A stretch of 16,019 bases of DNA from Tissierellia bacterium (GCA_030537695.1 JAUNVJ010000020.1:1-16019); one strand, 5' to 3'. Positions 1-8,171 are shown, counted from the first letter of the stretch. The notes: generated from the sequence alone by a model not told the origin. Numbers and translations: made by a program.

Positions 1-96
1 TTTACCAATCTCAATCCATTTAGCTTCTATTCTTCCTCATACCCCATTCTTCATTTTTTCGTTGATTTTGTGTTCAATTTGTAGGATGATACTTTT

Positions 97-570
97 ATGG
101 ATACTCAAAAAGAATTTTTTATGCGAGAAGCGATACAGGAAGCGAAAATTTCATATAGACAGGAGGATGTGCCCATTGGTGCCGTTTTAGTTTTAAACGG
201 TCAGATCATCGGTCGAGGTCACAATCAAAAGGAAAGGACGAACAATCCTCTCAAGCATGCGGAGATTATGGCTATTGAAGAAGGAGTCCAAACTTTGGAT
301 TCCTACCATTTGGAAGACTGCATCCTCTATGTCACTTTGGAGCCTTGTTTAATGTGTGTAGGTGCCTTGATCAATGCTCGAGTGGGACATTTGGTCTTCG
401 GTGCTTATAACCACCGCTTCGGAGCCGTCCATTCCCATGTCAAGCTATTGGATGAAGGGGGATTTAACCATCAGACGACTTATGAAGGGGGAATCTTGGA
501 AAAAGAGTGCAGTGCTTTGTTAAGCTCTTTTTTTCGAGAATTACGAGAACAAAAAAACACGAAGAAATAA
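97..570 (+). CDS. tadA: tRNA adenosine(34) deaminase TadA
   Basis: This 157-aa protein belongs to the zinc-dependent cytidine/deoxycytidylate deaminase fold and by family knowledge converts A34 to inosine in the anticodon of tRNA-Arg(ACG), in the cytoplasm. The active site is visible: HAE at residues 54-56 (zinc ligand His and catalytic Glu) and PCLMC at 83-87 (two zinc-binding Cys). The N-terminal PIGAV motif (26-30) and the GAYNHRFGA segment (102-110) fit TadA rather than a free cytidine deaminase. Length is normal for the family. The start at ATG 97 is preceded by a modest AGGA ten bases upstream. The gene faces the PAP2 gene; its TAA stop lies in the loop of the shared terminator. The family assignment is secure; the tRNA substrate is inferred from homology. 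Confidence 0.95.
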   Translation: MDTQKEFFMREAIQEAKISYRQEDVPIGAVLVLNGQIIGRGHNQKERTNNPLKHAEIMAIEEGVQTLDSYHLEDCILYVTLEPCLMCVGALINARVGHLVFGAYNHRFGAVHSHVKLLDEGGFNHQTTYEGGILEKECSALLSSFFRELREQKNTKK

Positions 571-588
571 AGTCTTCGTGTTTTTTCA
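551..588. terminator. Bidirectional terminator shared by tadA and the PAP2 gene
   Basis: CACGAAGA (558-565) pairs with TCTTCGTG (573-580) around a 7-nt loop. Flanking A (551-557) and T (581-586) tracts extend the stem and give U-tracts on both strands. The tadA stop codon (568-570) lies inside the loop, and the PAP2 stop codon (586-588) lies at the other edge, so the hairpin overlaps both coding ends. Confidence 0.85.
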
Positions 589-1140
589 TTTTATCATAAA
601 ATTGGCACTGAAAAAAATCCATTCCAACCAGTATCGATCAAAAAATTCCTTTGCTAAAAATGCACAAAATATTCCCAAAGCGATCCCTACAATCACATCG
701 CTGGGATAGTGTACATAATGGTAAATTCTGGAAAAGGCAATCAGTATTGCGATTATCAATAGGAAGATCCCCAATTTTTGTTGGTAGAAAAAGACGGTGG
801 TAGCTGCCGCAAAGGATGAGGAGGTATGACCTGAGGGAAAGGAAAAATCTCTCGGATTTTTGATTAATAAATATTCTTTTCGATTCCAGGAGGGACGCTC
901 TCTTCGAACCAAGGGTTTTAATATCAGATTACATAGCAAAAAGGACAGACTCATTGCCAGTACCATATTCAGCCCGATTCTTACATCCCATTGTCCCAAG
1001 ATGGAGACGGCTATAATAATGAGCCAAATAAATCCTCCCGTTCCTAAATGGGTAAGAAAGATCATGATTCGATTTCGTCGAGGATTTCGCCATCGAAGTA
1101 TTTTTTCCAATAATTGACTTTCTAAGCCTTGTTTATTCAT
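586..1140 (-). CDS. PAP2-family membrane phosphatase
   Basis: This is a 184-aa integral membrane protein of the type 2 phosphatidic acid phosphatase family, which removes phosphate from lipid phosphates such as undecaprenyl diphosphate or phosphatidyl species at the membrane. All three signature motifs are present: KPLVRRERP (75-83), PSGH (102-105) and SR-x5-H-x3-D (137-148, H144 and D148). About five hydrophobic helices surround them. The frame is open up to 1167, but the upstream start codons (TTG 1167, ATG 1164) lie in the T-run of the preceding gene's terminator and have no ribosome binding site. ATG 1140 has AAGG seven bases upstream, so I chose it. The gene follows a small gene on the same strand and converges on tadA. 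The actual lipid substrate cannot be read from the sequence; an undecaprenyl pyrophosphatase is one possibility. Confidence 0.88.
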   Translation of the reverse strand: MNKQGLESQLLEKILRWRNPRRNRIMIFLTHLGTGGFIWLIIIAVSILGQWDVRIGLNMVLAMSLSFLLCNLILKPLVRRERPSWNRKEYLLIKNPRDFSFPSGHTSSSFAAATTVFFYQQKLGIFLLIIAILIAFSRIYHYVHYPSDVIVGIALGIFCAFLAKEFFDRYWLEWIFFSANFMIK

Positions 1141-1165
1141 AATATTGCCTTGCTTATATTTCATC

Positions 1166-1192
1166 AAAAAAGGGAAACGGCAAGTTTCCCCT
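1166..1192 (-). terminator. Rho-independent terminator of the small DUF3787-like gene
   Basis: On the minus strand GGGAAAC (1190-1184) pairs with GTTTCCC (1178-1172) around the loop TTGCC, followed by six T (1171-1166). It lies just behind the stop of the 76-aa gene and in front of the PAP2 gene, so PAP2 expression needs read-through or a promoter I did not find. Confidence 0.85.
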
Positions 1193-1195
1193 TAT

Positions 1196-1426
1196 TTATC
1201 TTTGATTTTCCTGATCGACCCATTCTTTTGCTTCTTCCACTGCTTCATCTGTGGGAACTTCCACACCCGTTTTCGGATCTTTACCTTTCAATTTGCTATA
1301 GACATCCGATGCAGGACGGTCATCTCTTTGGATTTCTTTTTCCTGCTCTAAATGTGCACCCATTTGCTTTAACTTCTTTGCTGAAAGAGAAGTAGTCTTT
1401 TTTAAAATTTTATCCTTATTCGTCAT
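1196..1426 (-). CDS. Small hydrophilic protein, possibly DUF3787 family
   Basis: This is a 76-aa, very charged protein (rich in K, E and D) without membrane segments or signal peptide. The C-terminal part, VPTDEAVEEAKEWVDQENQR (57-76), resembles from memory the conserved C-terminus of the clostridial DUF3787 family (VP-x-E-x2-V-x2-AKEWVD-x-N). No function is known to me. The start is well supported: GGGAGG lies about six bases before ATG 1426. A strong hairpin terminator follows directly, so it looks like a monocistronic unit. The coding assignment is good on RBS, terminator and composition; the family name is a recollection that a Pfam search should confirm. Confidence 0.75.
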   Translation of the reverse strand: MTNKDKILKKTTSLSAKKLKQMGAHLEQEKEIQRDDRPASDVYSKLKGKDPKTGVEVPTDEAVEEAKEWVDQENQR

Positions 1427-1636
1427 AATATACCTCCCAAATCATATTAGATTTTATCTTTGTATATATCATAAATCAATGGAAAGAATAATTCAAATAT
1501 TATATGAACCCTTATCTCCACCTTTTATTTTCTTCTTTTCATAGGATAACTTGTAAAATTAAAAATAACCTCTCGAAAAAGACCATACGAATTTTGTATA
1601 AAATTTAATACTGTTATAGAATACATAGACCTTAAT

Positions 1637-2492
1637 GGGAGTCGTCAATACTTATCCTAAATGATGGAACTAAAATAGAATTGTTAAAATCAAAGGCTCT
1701 CTTCTAAAAAAACAGCAAAAGTTTTGGAATGTCTTAATTTCACAATTTCAAGAGAAATTACAAGGATGGAAAGGAAATTATAAAATGATCGAAGCAGAAC
1801 ATATAGTAAATATAAACCATCTTTTAAAGGGCAAAAGCTAAAATTACGGATCATCTCAAAAACATTGATCCACTGAATTCTAAATGGTCATAAAACAAAA
1901 AATGTCACTTTTTTACATGGTATTATTTCTTTTACAACCATCGATACCTGGCACTATTCCTTTTGATTGATTTTGATATCATAGACGAAGCAGAAAGGGA
2001 AGGTCTAAAAAACCCAAAGAAATGGGAAGAAGATCGAATATTAAAACATCCATGCGAAAAAGAATGCGGCCTTGGAAACGAGATACCATTTTATCAAAAG
2101 AAAAGGAGCTTGGCAAAATTTGTTGAGATGAAATCAAGATTTTCTATAGCCATACCAATGAAGGATGGATGGAAAGACTCCTTTCGAAACTATGAATAAA
2201 TTAGTAAAACTCTTACATCAGGCTGCATGTAAAGCTTCACCTTCGATAGGAGAAAGGTTTCCCTTGTTACAAAAAATTTGAGAAATGGGCATCCATTTTT
2301 ATTTTTCTGATCCATATGCAGCTTGCAAAGAGATGGCCACGAAAATTCAAATGGATTGTTATGAGAGTACTATCCAAAAAGCAGATGGATCTAAAATAGA
2401 TCTGGTAGAATAAATAAAAATACGGTGAAGCACAATCATAGATCAAGAAATGCCTGGATTATCAAAATCCATGTGATATCTTTATCCAGGAC
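1637..2492 (+). pseudogene. IS30-family transposase, decayed by several frameshifts
   Basis: Read across all three + frames, this stretch follows an IS30-family transposase from end to end. Near 1653 it reads LILNDGTKIELL (family: LTLNDRTKIEALL). Near 1717-1767 comes KTAKVL and then TISREITRM, the N-terminal helix-turn-helix. The DDE catalytic triad is still visible: WKRDT with D at 2082-2084, TFDRRK with D at 2245-2247, and HENSNGLL with E at 2341-2343. FVEMKSRF (near 2127) matches the family's LVERKSRF, and KCLDYQNPCDIF (near 2447-2485) matches the C-terminal RKCLGYRTPYEVF. These pieces sit in different frames and are split by in-frame stops, so no functional protein is possible. I could not define convincing terminal inverted repeats or a target-site duplication. 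Confidence 0.82.
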
Positions 2493-2546
2493 TTAGTTTG
2501 CTCTAGGTTTCCAATAGTATTTACAATTTATTATTTAGAAAAACAG

Positions 2547-2668
2547 TTCGTAAATTATGGGATTTTGTAGTATAATGGGTAGTAATCTTTTTATCCCCCT
2601 TGTATTTTATTATGGGAGGATTGTTAAAACATTCATTCTGGTCCTGATTTCTATTAGGACTCTTATTT
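2547..2668 (+). promoter_or_regulatory. Probable promoter and leader of the ABC exporter operon
   Basis: A perfect TATAAT (2571-2576) has only a weak -35 (TTCGTA, 2547-2552, 18-bp spacer). The leader of about 115 bases contains a small hairpin, GGTCCT (2640-2645) with AGGACT (2656-2661), followed by CTTATTT. This could be a weak attenuator, but the stem is short. The promoter lies about 80 bases behind the IS30 remnant. The first gene has GAGGTG five bases before its ATG. Confidence 0.4.
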
Positions 2669-2698
2669 AATTGAAGTAGAAAATATTGAGGTGCATAT

Positions 2699-4429
2699 AT
2701 GTTTCATACTATTTCTTCACATTTGGGAGAATTTAAAAAATATGCTTTGTTATCTCCTCTCTGTGTCATTATTGAAGTTTCCATGGACATTGCCATTCCC
2801 TATTTGATGAGTTTGATTATTGACAACGGAATCGTCGGTGAATCCAGGGAAGATTTGATAAAAATCGGTGCCATTTTGGTTGCCGCAGTTCTCATATCCT
2901 TTATCAGCGGTATGAGTTCCGGTTATTTTGCTACCAAGGCTTCTGCCGGTTTGGCGAAAAATTTACGGTATTCCATGTTTAAAAACATACAAGCTTTTTC
3001 CTTCCGAAATATCGATTCTTTTTCCACCGGTTCTTTGGTAACAAGAATGACCACCGATGTTCAAAATTTACAAACGGCTTTTCAAATGAGCATACGAATT
3101 GCCATTCGATCTCCATTGATGTTGATTTTTGCCTTTGTTATGAGTTTTAAAATCAATCAGCAATTGGCCTTGAACTTTCTTATGATCATTCCGGTATTGG
3201 TGGTAGGAATGGGAATCATCATTAAAATGGCCTATCCCATTTTTCGAAAAGTCTTTCGTATGACTGACCGTCTAAATACCACCGTGTCAGAAAATCTCAT
3301 GGGAATTCGAGTGGTAAAATCCTTCGTTCGGGAGGAGGATGAAGTGAATAAATTCTCTTCCATTTCCGATACGCTGTTTCAATTGTATACCAAGGCCAGC
3401 AAACTTTTGGCCCTGTCCAATCCCTTGATGCAATTGTCCATCTATACCATTGCTCTTTTGATTTCCTGGTTCGGTGCTAAATTCATCGTGGACGGATCTT
3501 TGACGACGGGAGCGTTGATGAGTTTAATCACCTACGCTTTTCAAATTCAAATTTCTCTGATGCTTTTATCCATGATTTTAGTTCAATTGACCATTGCTCG
3601 AAATGCTAGAGAACGTGTGGCAGAAGTACTAAATACCACACCTGGTATTCAAAATCCCAAAACACCGGTTCGTGAGATCAAAGACGGCTCTGTCACCTTT
3701 GACCATGTGTACTTTTCCTACAATGAGCCACCGGAAAAATATGTTCTGGAAGATATTGACTTTACCGTCAAAAGTGGAGATTATGTAGGAATTATCGGCC
3801 CTACCGGTTCGTCTAAATCTACTTTGATCCATTTGATCCCTCGACTTTATGACGCTACGAAAGGTGAAGTTCGAGTGGGAGGAGTCGATGTCCGTCAATA
3901 TGATTTGGACTTTCTCCGTGACAATGTATCGGTGGTATTGCAAAAAAATCAATTGTTTACTGGTACCGTGATGGAAAATCTTCGATGGGGAAATCAAACC
4001 GCCTCTACAGAAGAAGTCATCCAAGCAGGAAAAATGGCCCAAGCCCATGATTTTATTATGGAAGCGGGAGGTTATGACACCACTGTAGAACGAGGGGGAA
4101 CCAATTTCTCCGGGGGACAGCGTCAACGTCTTTGTATTGCTCGAGCGCTGTTAAAAAATCCACGTATTTTAATTATGGACGATTCTACATCCGCTTTGGA
4201 CAATACCACGGAGCAAAATATCGTTCAATCCCTTCAACAACTGATGCCTTCCATGACCAAAATTTTGATCTCTCAACGGATCAGTTCCTTGAAAAATTGC
4301 GACTATATCATTGTTTTGGATCGAGGTCATGTCGAGTCCATCGGTACCCATGAAGAATTGTTGAACCATTCGAAAATCTATTCCGAAATTGCCCTTAGTC
4401 AGGAAAAAGGAGGTGTCCATATTGAGTAA
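2699..4429 (+). CDS. Heterodimeric ABC exporter, subunit with degenerate ATPase motifs
   Basis: This 576-aa type IV ABC exporter half-transporter has a six-helix membrane domain (about 15-300) and a nucleotide-binding domain (about 330-565). It resembles the first partner of LmrCD/BmrCD (YheI/YheH)-type multidrug exporters in the cytoplasmic membrane. Its ATPase motifs are non-canonical: Walker A is GPTGSSKS (367-374) with Ser for the last Gly, Walker B ends in DD (494-495) with Asp for the catalytic Glu, and the switch His is Gln526 (ISQRISS). The signature NFSGGQ (469-474) is intact. This is the known pattern of the partner that contributes a degenerate site, with the dimer hydrolysing ATP mainly at the other site. 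The start ATG has GAGGTG upstream. The stop overlaps the start of the next gene by eight bases, pointing to translational coupling. The substrate is unknown. Confidence 0.95.
   Translation: MFHTISSHLGEFKKYALLSPLCVIIEVSMDIAIPYLMSLIIDNGIVGESREDLIKIGAILVAAVLISFISGMSSGYFATKASAGLAKNLRYSMFKNIQAFSFRNIDSFSTGSLVTRMTTDVQNLQTAFQMSIRIAIRSPLMLIFAFVMSFKINQQLALNFLMIIPVLVVGMGIIIKMAYPIFRKVFRMTDRLNTTVSENLMGIRVVKSFVREEDEVNKFSSISDTLFQLYTKASKLLALSNPLMQLSIYTIALLISWFGAKFIVDGSLTTGALMSLITYAFQIQISLMLLSMILVQLTIARNARERVAEVLNTTPGIQNPKTPVREIKDGSVTFDHVYFSYNEPPEKYVLEDIDFTVKSGDYVGIIGPTGSSKSTLIHLIPRLYDATKGEVRVGGVDVRQYDLDFLRDNVSVVLQKNQLFTGTVMENLRWGNQTASTEEVIQAGKMAQAHDFIMEAGGYDTTVERGGTNFSGGQRQRLCIARALLKNPRILIMDDSTSALDNTTEQNIVQSLQQLMPSMTKILISQRISSLKNCDYIIVLDRGHVESIGTHEELLNHSKIYSEIALSQEKGGVHIE
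4407..4424 (+). promoter_or_regulatory. Ribosome binding site deciding a TTG start inside the upstream gene
   Basis: AAAGGAGGTG (about 4405-4414), a near-perfect Shine-Dalgarno, lies eight bases before TTG 4422-4424. The site is within the last codons of the first exporter gene, whose stop (TAA 4427-4429) lies beyond the TTG. Upstream ATG 4389 in the same frame has no ribosome binding site. Confidence 0.85.
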
Positions 4430-6332
4430 ACATGATAAATCAACTTTATCCAATCCCACTAGTCGAAAAATTACGTCTCCGGAAAATGTGGAGACAGGCA
4501 AGATTTTGTTTCGCTATATCTACGAAAAACATAAGTTTAAAATTTTTATCGTCATCTTTTTAGTCCTGTTGGCCACCATTGCCAATGTGGGTTTTTCTCT
4601 GTTTTTGCGAACTTTAATTGACGATTATATCTTGCCTTTGTCAAAAATGGAAACGCCAAATTTTAGACCTCTTTTTATCATGTTGTCTAAAATGGCCTTG
4701 CTCTTTCTCTCCGGGGTCATTGCATCATTGCTCTATTCTCGAATGATGGTGGATATTTCCGAAGGAACATTAAATTCCCTTCGAAAGGATCTCTTTTTTC
4801 ATATGGAAACTTTGCCGATTTCCTATTTTGATCAAAAATCCCACGGGGATATTATGAGTTATTATACCAATGATGTGCAAGCTTTAGGGGTCATGATTTC
4901 CAACTCCCTTCCAGGAGCAATTCAATCCATTGCCACCATTACCTTTATCGTCATTGCCATGCTCTACTCTTCGTTGATGTTGTCTTTGGTGGTCTTCCTT
5001 TGTGTTTTGCTCATGCTTTTTGTCATGAACAAAATCGGTGGACGATCCTCTGAGTTTTTCCTAAAACAACAACGATCCCTTGCGGAAGAAAATGGATATA
5101 TTGAAGAGATGTTTCACGGCCTTAAAGTGATCAAAGTCTTTCACCGGGAATCGGAAGTAGTAGATCAGTTTGAGCAGATCAATGATCGTCTGGCTCACAA
5201 TACGATGATGGCCAATCGATTGTCCTTATTCCTAATTCCGGTAATCTTTAATATCGGTAACTTACAATATGCCTTTATTGCCATTGCAGGAGGATTGATG
5301 GCTTTAAGCCCTCGCTTTTCCATTACTGTGGGAACCATCGCATCCTTCCTCCAATTGTCAAAATCCTTTTCCGGACCGATGCGTCAAATTTCTCAACAGC
5401 TAAATCAAGTGGTCCTTGCCTTAGCAGGAGGACAGCGAATCTTTGAATTTCTTCGAGAAAAGCCAGAACAGGATGAGGGAGTCGTTCAATTGGTTCGAGT
5501 TCGAAAAAAAGACGACAATACCTTGGAGGAAACCACAGAGCGAACACAGCTTTGGGCTTGGAAGGATCCTGAACATCCCAAGACTTATATTCCCTTGGAG
5601 GGGGATATTCGTTTTGACCATGTGTCCTTTGCCTATTCCGGTGAGAACTATGTTCTTCACGATATCAATCTTTATGCAAAACCAGGACAAAAAGTCGCCT
5701 TTGTCGGTGCCACCGGTGCCGGTAAAACGACCATCACCAATTTGATCAATCGATTTTACGATATCCAAAAAGGAACCATCACCTATGACGGAATCGATAT
5801 TCAAAGGATTGAAAAATCCTCCCTCCGTCGATCCTTGGGAATGGTGCTCCAAGATACCCATCTCTTTACAGGAACCATTGCCGAAAATCTTCGCTTCGGT
5901 CGTCCCGATGCTTCCCAAGAGCGAATCGTAGAAGCTTCCAAACGGGTTCAGGCAGACCACTTTATCAGTAAATTGCCCAATGGCTACGATACAGTCATTT
6001 CAGGGATTGAATCGGATCTGTCCCAAGGCCAGTCTCAACTTCTCAGTATCGGACGGGTAGAAGTTTATGATCCTCCGGTGATGATCCTGGATGAGGCCAC
6101 TTCCAGTATCGACTCTCGTACCGAGATGATTGTACAAAAGGGAATGGATCAGATTATGAGAAATCGTACTTCCTTTGTCATTGCCCATCGATTGTCCACC
6201 ATTATGAACTCCGATGTCATTATCGTTTTGGATAAGGGACGTATTGTGGAACGAGGAAATCATGAGGAATTGTTGAAACAAAAAGGATTGTATTATAAAT
6301 TATATACTGGAGGATTTGAAAAAAATAGCTAA
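4422..6332 (+). CDS. Heterodimeric ABC exporter, catalytic subunit
   Basis: This 636-aa partner of the preceding protein has a membrane domain (about 35-340), a charged linker typical of the LmrD/YheH branch (about 346-395) and a nucleotide-binding domain. Walker A is GATGAGKT (429-436), Walker B ends in DE (557-558) and the switch His is H589 (IAHRLST), all canonical. Its signature is LSQGQ (533-537), the usual non-canonical form in this branch. Thus its Walker B and His, with the partner's SGGQ, would form the active ATP site. After the signature it reads SQLLSIGRVEV where I would expect RQLLAIARA, an unusual set of changes in a conserved helix. Translation most likely starts at TTG 4422, inside the first gene. 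A strong terminator follows, so the operon has two genes. The exported substrate is unknown; drugs or lipids are typical. Confidence 0.95.
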   Translation: MSKHDKSTLSNPTSRKITSPENVETGKILFRYIYEKHKFKIFIVIFLVLLATIANVGFSLFLRTLIDDYILPLSKMETPNFRPLFIMLSKMALLFLSGVIASLLYSRMMVDISEGTLNSLRKDLFFHMETLPISYFDQKSHGDIMSYYTNDVQALGVMISNSLPGAIQSIATITFIVIAMLYSSLMLSLVVFLCVLLMLFVMNKIGGRSSEFFLKQQRSLAEENGYIEEMFHGLKVIKVFHRESEVVDQFEQINDRLAHNTMMANRLSLFLIPVIFNIGNLQYAFIAIAGGLMALSPRFSITVGTIASFLQLSKSFSGPMRQISQQLNQVVLALAGGQRIFEFLREKPEQDEGVVQLVRVRKKDDNTLEETTERTQLWAWKDPEHPKTYIPLEGDIRFDHVSFAYSGENYVLHDINLYAKPGQKVAFVGATGAGKTTITNLINRFYDIQKGTITYDGIDIQRIEKSSLRRSLGMVLQDTHLFTGTIAENLRFGRPDASQERIVEASKRVQADHFISKLPNGYDTVISGIESDLSQGQSQLLSIGRVEVYDPPVMILDEATSSIDSRTEMIVQKGMDQIMRNRTSFVIAHRLSTIMNSDVIIVLDKGRIVERGNHEELLKQKGLYYKLYTGGFEKNS

Positions 6333-6336
6333 AAAG

Positions 6337-6368
6337 ATGCAGAGTGATTTCTCACTCTGCATTTTTTT
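6337..6368 (+). terminator. Rho-independent terminator of the ABC exporter operon
   Basis: An 11-bp perfect stem (6337-6347 with 6352-6362) and a TTTC loop are followed by T 6362-6368. It begins four bases after the stop codon. Confidence 0.93.
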
Positions 6369-6481
6369 GATCAAAAGCTCTTGGCATTTTCCTTGGAATC
6401 ACGCATCTTTCATTTTTCCCGTCTTTTGAGCCATAATGGTATCTTTTATCAAACTATAATCTTCCCTTGAAATACTTCCAT

Positions 6482-6503
6482 AAAAAAAGGCACCTTTCGT
6501 GCC
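6482..6503 (-). terminator. Rho-independent terminator of the mscS-like gene
   Basis: On the minus strand GGCAC (6503-6499) pairs with GTGCC (6493-6489) around GAAAG, and seven T follow (6488-6482). It lies about 20 bases behind the stop codon. Confidence 0.85.
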
Positions 6504-6524
6504 CTTTTGGTGGAAAATATTCGA

Positions 6525-7448
6525 TTATTGAATCCGATTGTCCGGCTCCGAGTGGACGACCCGCAAAACTTCTGGGGACAATTCAATATCCGTTTCCTTG
6601 TCAATTCGATCCAAGACTTCTTCCCAAATCTTGGTTTCATAAGAGCCTCCTTCTCGATAGGGTACCAGATATCGCAATGTAATATTGATGCCATTGCCAT
6701 CGACATTCATATGGACTTTGGGAAGTATATTTCCATCAAAAAGCTCTATATTTCGACCAAGATCTTCCAAATCCTTACTGGTCTCTTCTTCCTTTTGATC
6801 TTTATGGACAATTTCCTTTAAGATCTGGGTGCCAATTTCTTCCAGGAATTTTCGCATTTTTTTCTCATTGCTCTTATGGGTTATGGGAACGGTGATATCT
6901 CGCCAGATATAGGGAAAATTATTGGAAAAATTTGCCATTGGATGGGTAAAGATATCCCGATTGGCAATATAGATAGTTCGTCCCGTATGGTCTAGCGAAT
7001 CTAGCCAATTTCCCACTTCCGCCATGGAAAATTGAAAAAAATCAATATCCACTACATCGCCATAATAACCTTCAATTTCAATCCGATCTCCAACGCCGAA
7101 GGGGCGTTTTGCTTTTAAATAAAAAAAGCCCGCTACATTCATGATTAAATCTTTTAAAGCAATGACGGAAAGACCGAGAATAATGGAAAAAGCTGCCATC
7201 AGTCCTTCCAAAGCATTAAACCATGTGTACAATATACCGACTCCAGTCACTAAGAGAATGATATAGGATCCGATTTCTTTGATCCAATACCGATTTTTTT
7301 CCTTCCCGGGAAGCTTATCCACAATAAAACGCAAGAGGCGAATGGCCAGGATACAAATGACAATAATACCGATGGTTATAAAAAACTTTTCCCCGTATCT
7401 TTCGTCCTCTTTGGCTAAATTATACATATTTTGAACCATATCACTCAT
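6525..7448 (-). CDS. MscS-family small-conductance mechanosensitive channel
   Basis: This 307-aa channel protein would open under membrane tension to release solutes after hypo-osmotic shock. Three hydrophobic helices are visible (about 22-40, 58-76 and 82-110). The third leads into the pore and beta-domain signature: GLSVIALKDLIMN (92-104), then KRPFGVGDRIEI (114-125) and GDVVDIDFFQF (130-140). The soluble C-terminal part is longer than the E. coli MscS minimum and carries a charged insertion (KDQKEEETSKDLEDL, about 216-230). The ATG at 7448 has AAAGGGGTGAG upstream, a good binding site. A terminator follows, so it is a single-gene unit. The family is clear; which of the several Firmicute MscS subtypes it belongs to is not. 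Confidence 0.93.
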   Translation of the reverse strand: MSDMVQNMYNLAKEDERYGEKFFITIGIIVICILAIRLLRFIVDKLPGKEKNRYWIKEIGSYIILLVTGVGILYTWFNALEGLMAAFSIILGLSVIALKDLIMNVAGFFYLKAKRPFGVGDRIEIEGYYGDVVDIDFFQFSMAEVGNWLDSLDHTGRTIYIANRDIFTHPMANFSNNFPYIWRDITVPITHKSNEKKMRKFLEEIGTQILKEIVHKDQKEEETSKDLEDLGRNIELFDGNILPKVHMNVDGNGINITLRYLVPYREGGSYETKIWEEVLDRIDKETDIELSPEVLRVVHSEPDNRIQ

Positions 7449-7475
7449 CTTCTCACCCCTTTCTATGGATCTTTA

Positions 7476-8171
7476 TCATAGACATTTCGTATTTAAAATT
7501 GCATTTATCAGAGTATCGAAAAAAGATCCTCTCTTGTCAAAATTTAAGAGATCCTTTCTCAAATCTTTCCTTCCAACAATTGATCTCCTTTTTAAAAATT
7601 CTCCCATGATAATTAAAGGAGTCGATGCTTTAAAATTCTCCTTCTCTTGACTATGGATTCCTCCAGCAGTGGATCCCCTATGCCAAATTTTAAATTCATC
7701 TCCATAAGAAAATTTCAAAGATTTGCAACACAAAATGTGATATTTCCATTGATGAAAACCTAAATTTTCATTATTTAACTTCCTTAAAAAGACTGTGACA
7801 AGGTCAATTATATCAGATTTTTCAACTTTGACAAAATATTCCCCTTCGAGAATAAGGCATGAAAAATTTCAACCATCCTCGATTGGCTCTGTCAAAACTT
7901 TCAAATCCCTATTTGTCGAAGAGGAGAAGTTTTTCCGATTGTTCGAATAAAATTCTTTTAAAATACTCTTCTTGCCAATATTTTAGCTAAACTGCCATCT
8001 TATAAAATCCTTTCCTTCCATGGAAATTTCATTTTGCTTTCCCACAAGTCCTATCCCTTTCCCCTCATTTTTATCTAAAAATCCCCCTGCCAATTGTGGC
8101 AAGAGGACTTTCATCGAAGTATTATTTTTTCCATTCTTGTAAGATCTATGCTTTATGATTTTACTTTCCAT
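7476..8171 (-). pseudogene. Decayed gene of unknown function upstream of mscS
   Basis: The minus strand shows coding-like character over about 700 bases, but no intact gene. From about 7888 to 7476 one frame stays open for over 130 codons, unlikely by chance in such AT-rich DNA. It has no start codon before TTG 7733, although the reading is coherent upstream of that (GEYFVKVEKSDIIDLVTVFL, then NENLGFHQWKYHI, then YGDEFKIWHRGSTAGGIHSQ). A TGA stops it near 7889; further up, other open segments follow, including a 62-codon frame from ATG 8171 to 7983. I read this as one gene broken by stops and at least one indel. I do not recognise the family. A 5'-truncated short protein starting at TTG 7733 is possible, but that codon has no convincing ribosome binding site. 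Confidence 0.4.
7807..7834 (-). promoter_or_regulatory. Promoter-like sequence upstream of mscS
   Basis: On the minus strand TTGTCA (7834-7829) and TATAAT (7812-7807) are separated by 16 bases. It could drive mscS with a leader of about 350 bases. It also lies inside the decayed open frame, so it may be a chance match or a promoter that arose after the gene broke. Confidence 0.4.

Noticed and set aside
1..96. tRNA or SRP RNA gene next to tadA, as seen in many Firmicutes
   Set aside because: No tRNA-like or SRP-like structure can be seen in the 96 bases before tadA or in the space behind it.
1963..2199. 78-codon + frame as an independent hypothetical gene
   Set aside because: It covers only part of the IS30 transposase reading and joins unrelated frames; it has no own start signals.
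1596..2560. Terminal inverted repeats of the IS30 element
   Set aside because: Loose similarity between about 1600-1625 and the reverse complement of about 2513-2535 was too weak to call.
7449..7475. Riboswitch or structured leader directly before mscS
   Set aside because: Only a normal ribosome binding site is visible; no conserved RNA structure was recognised.
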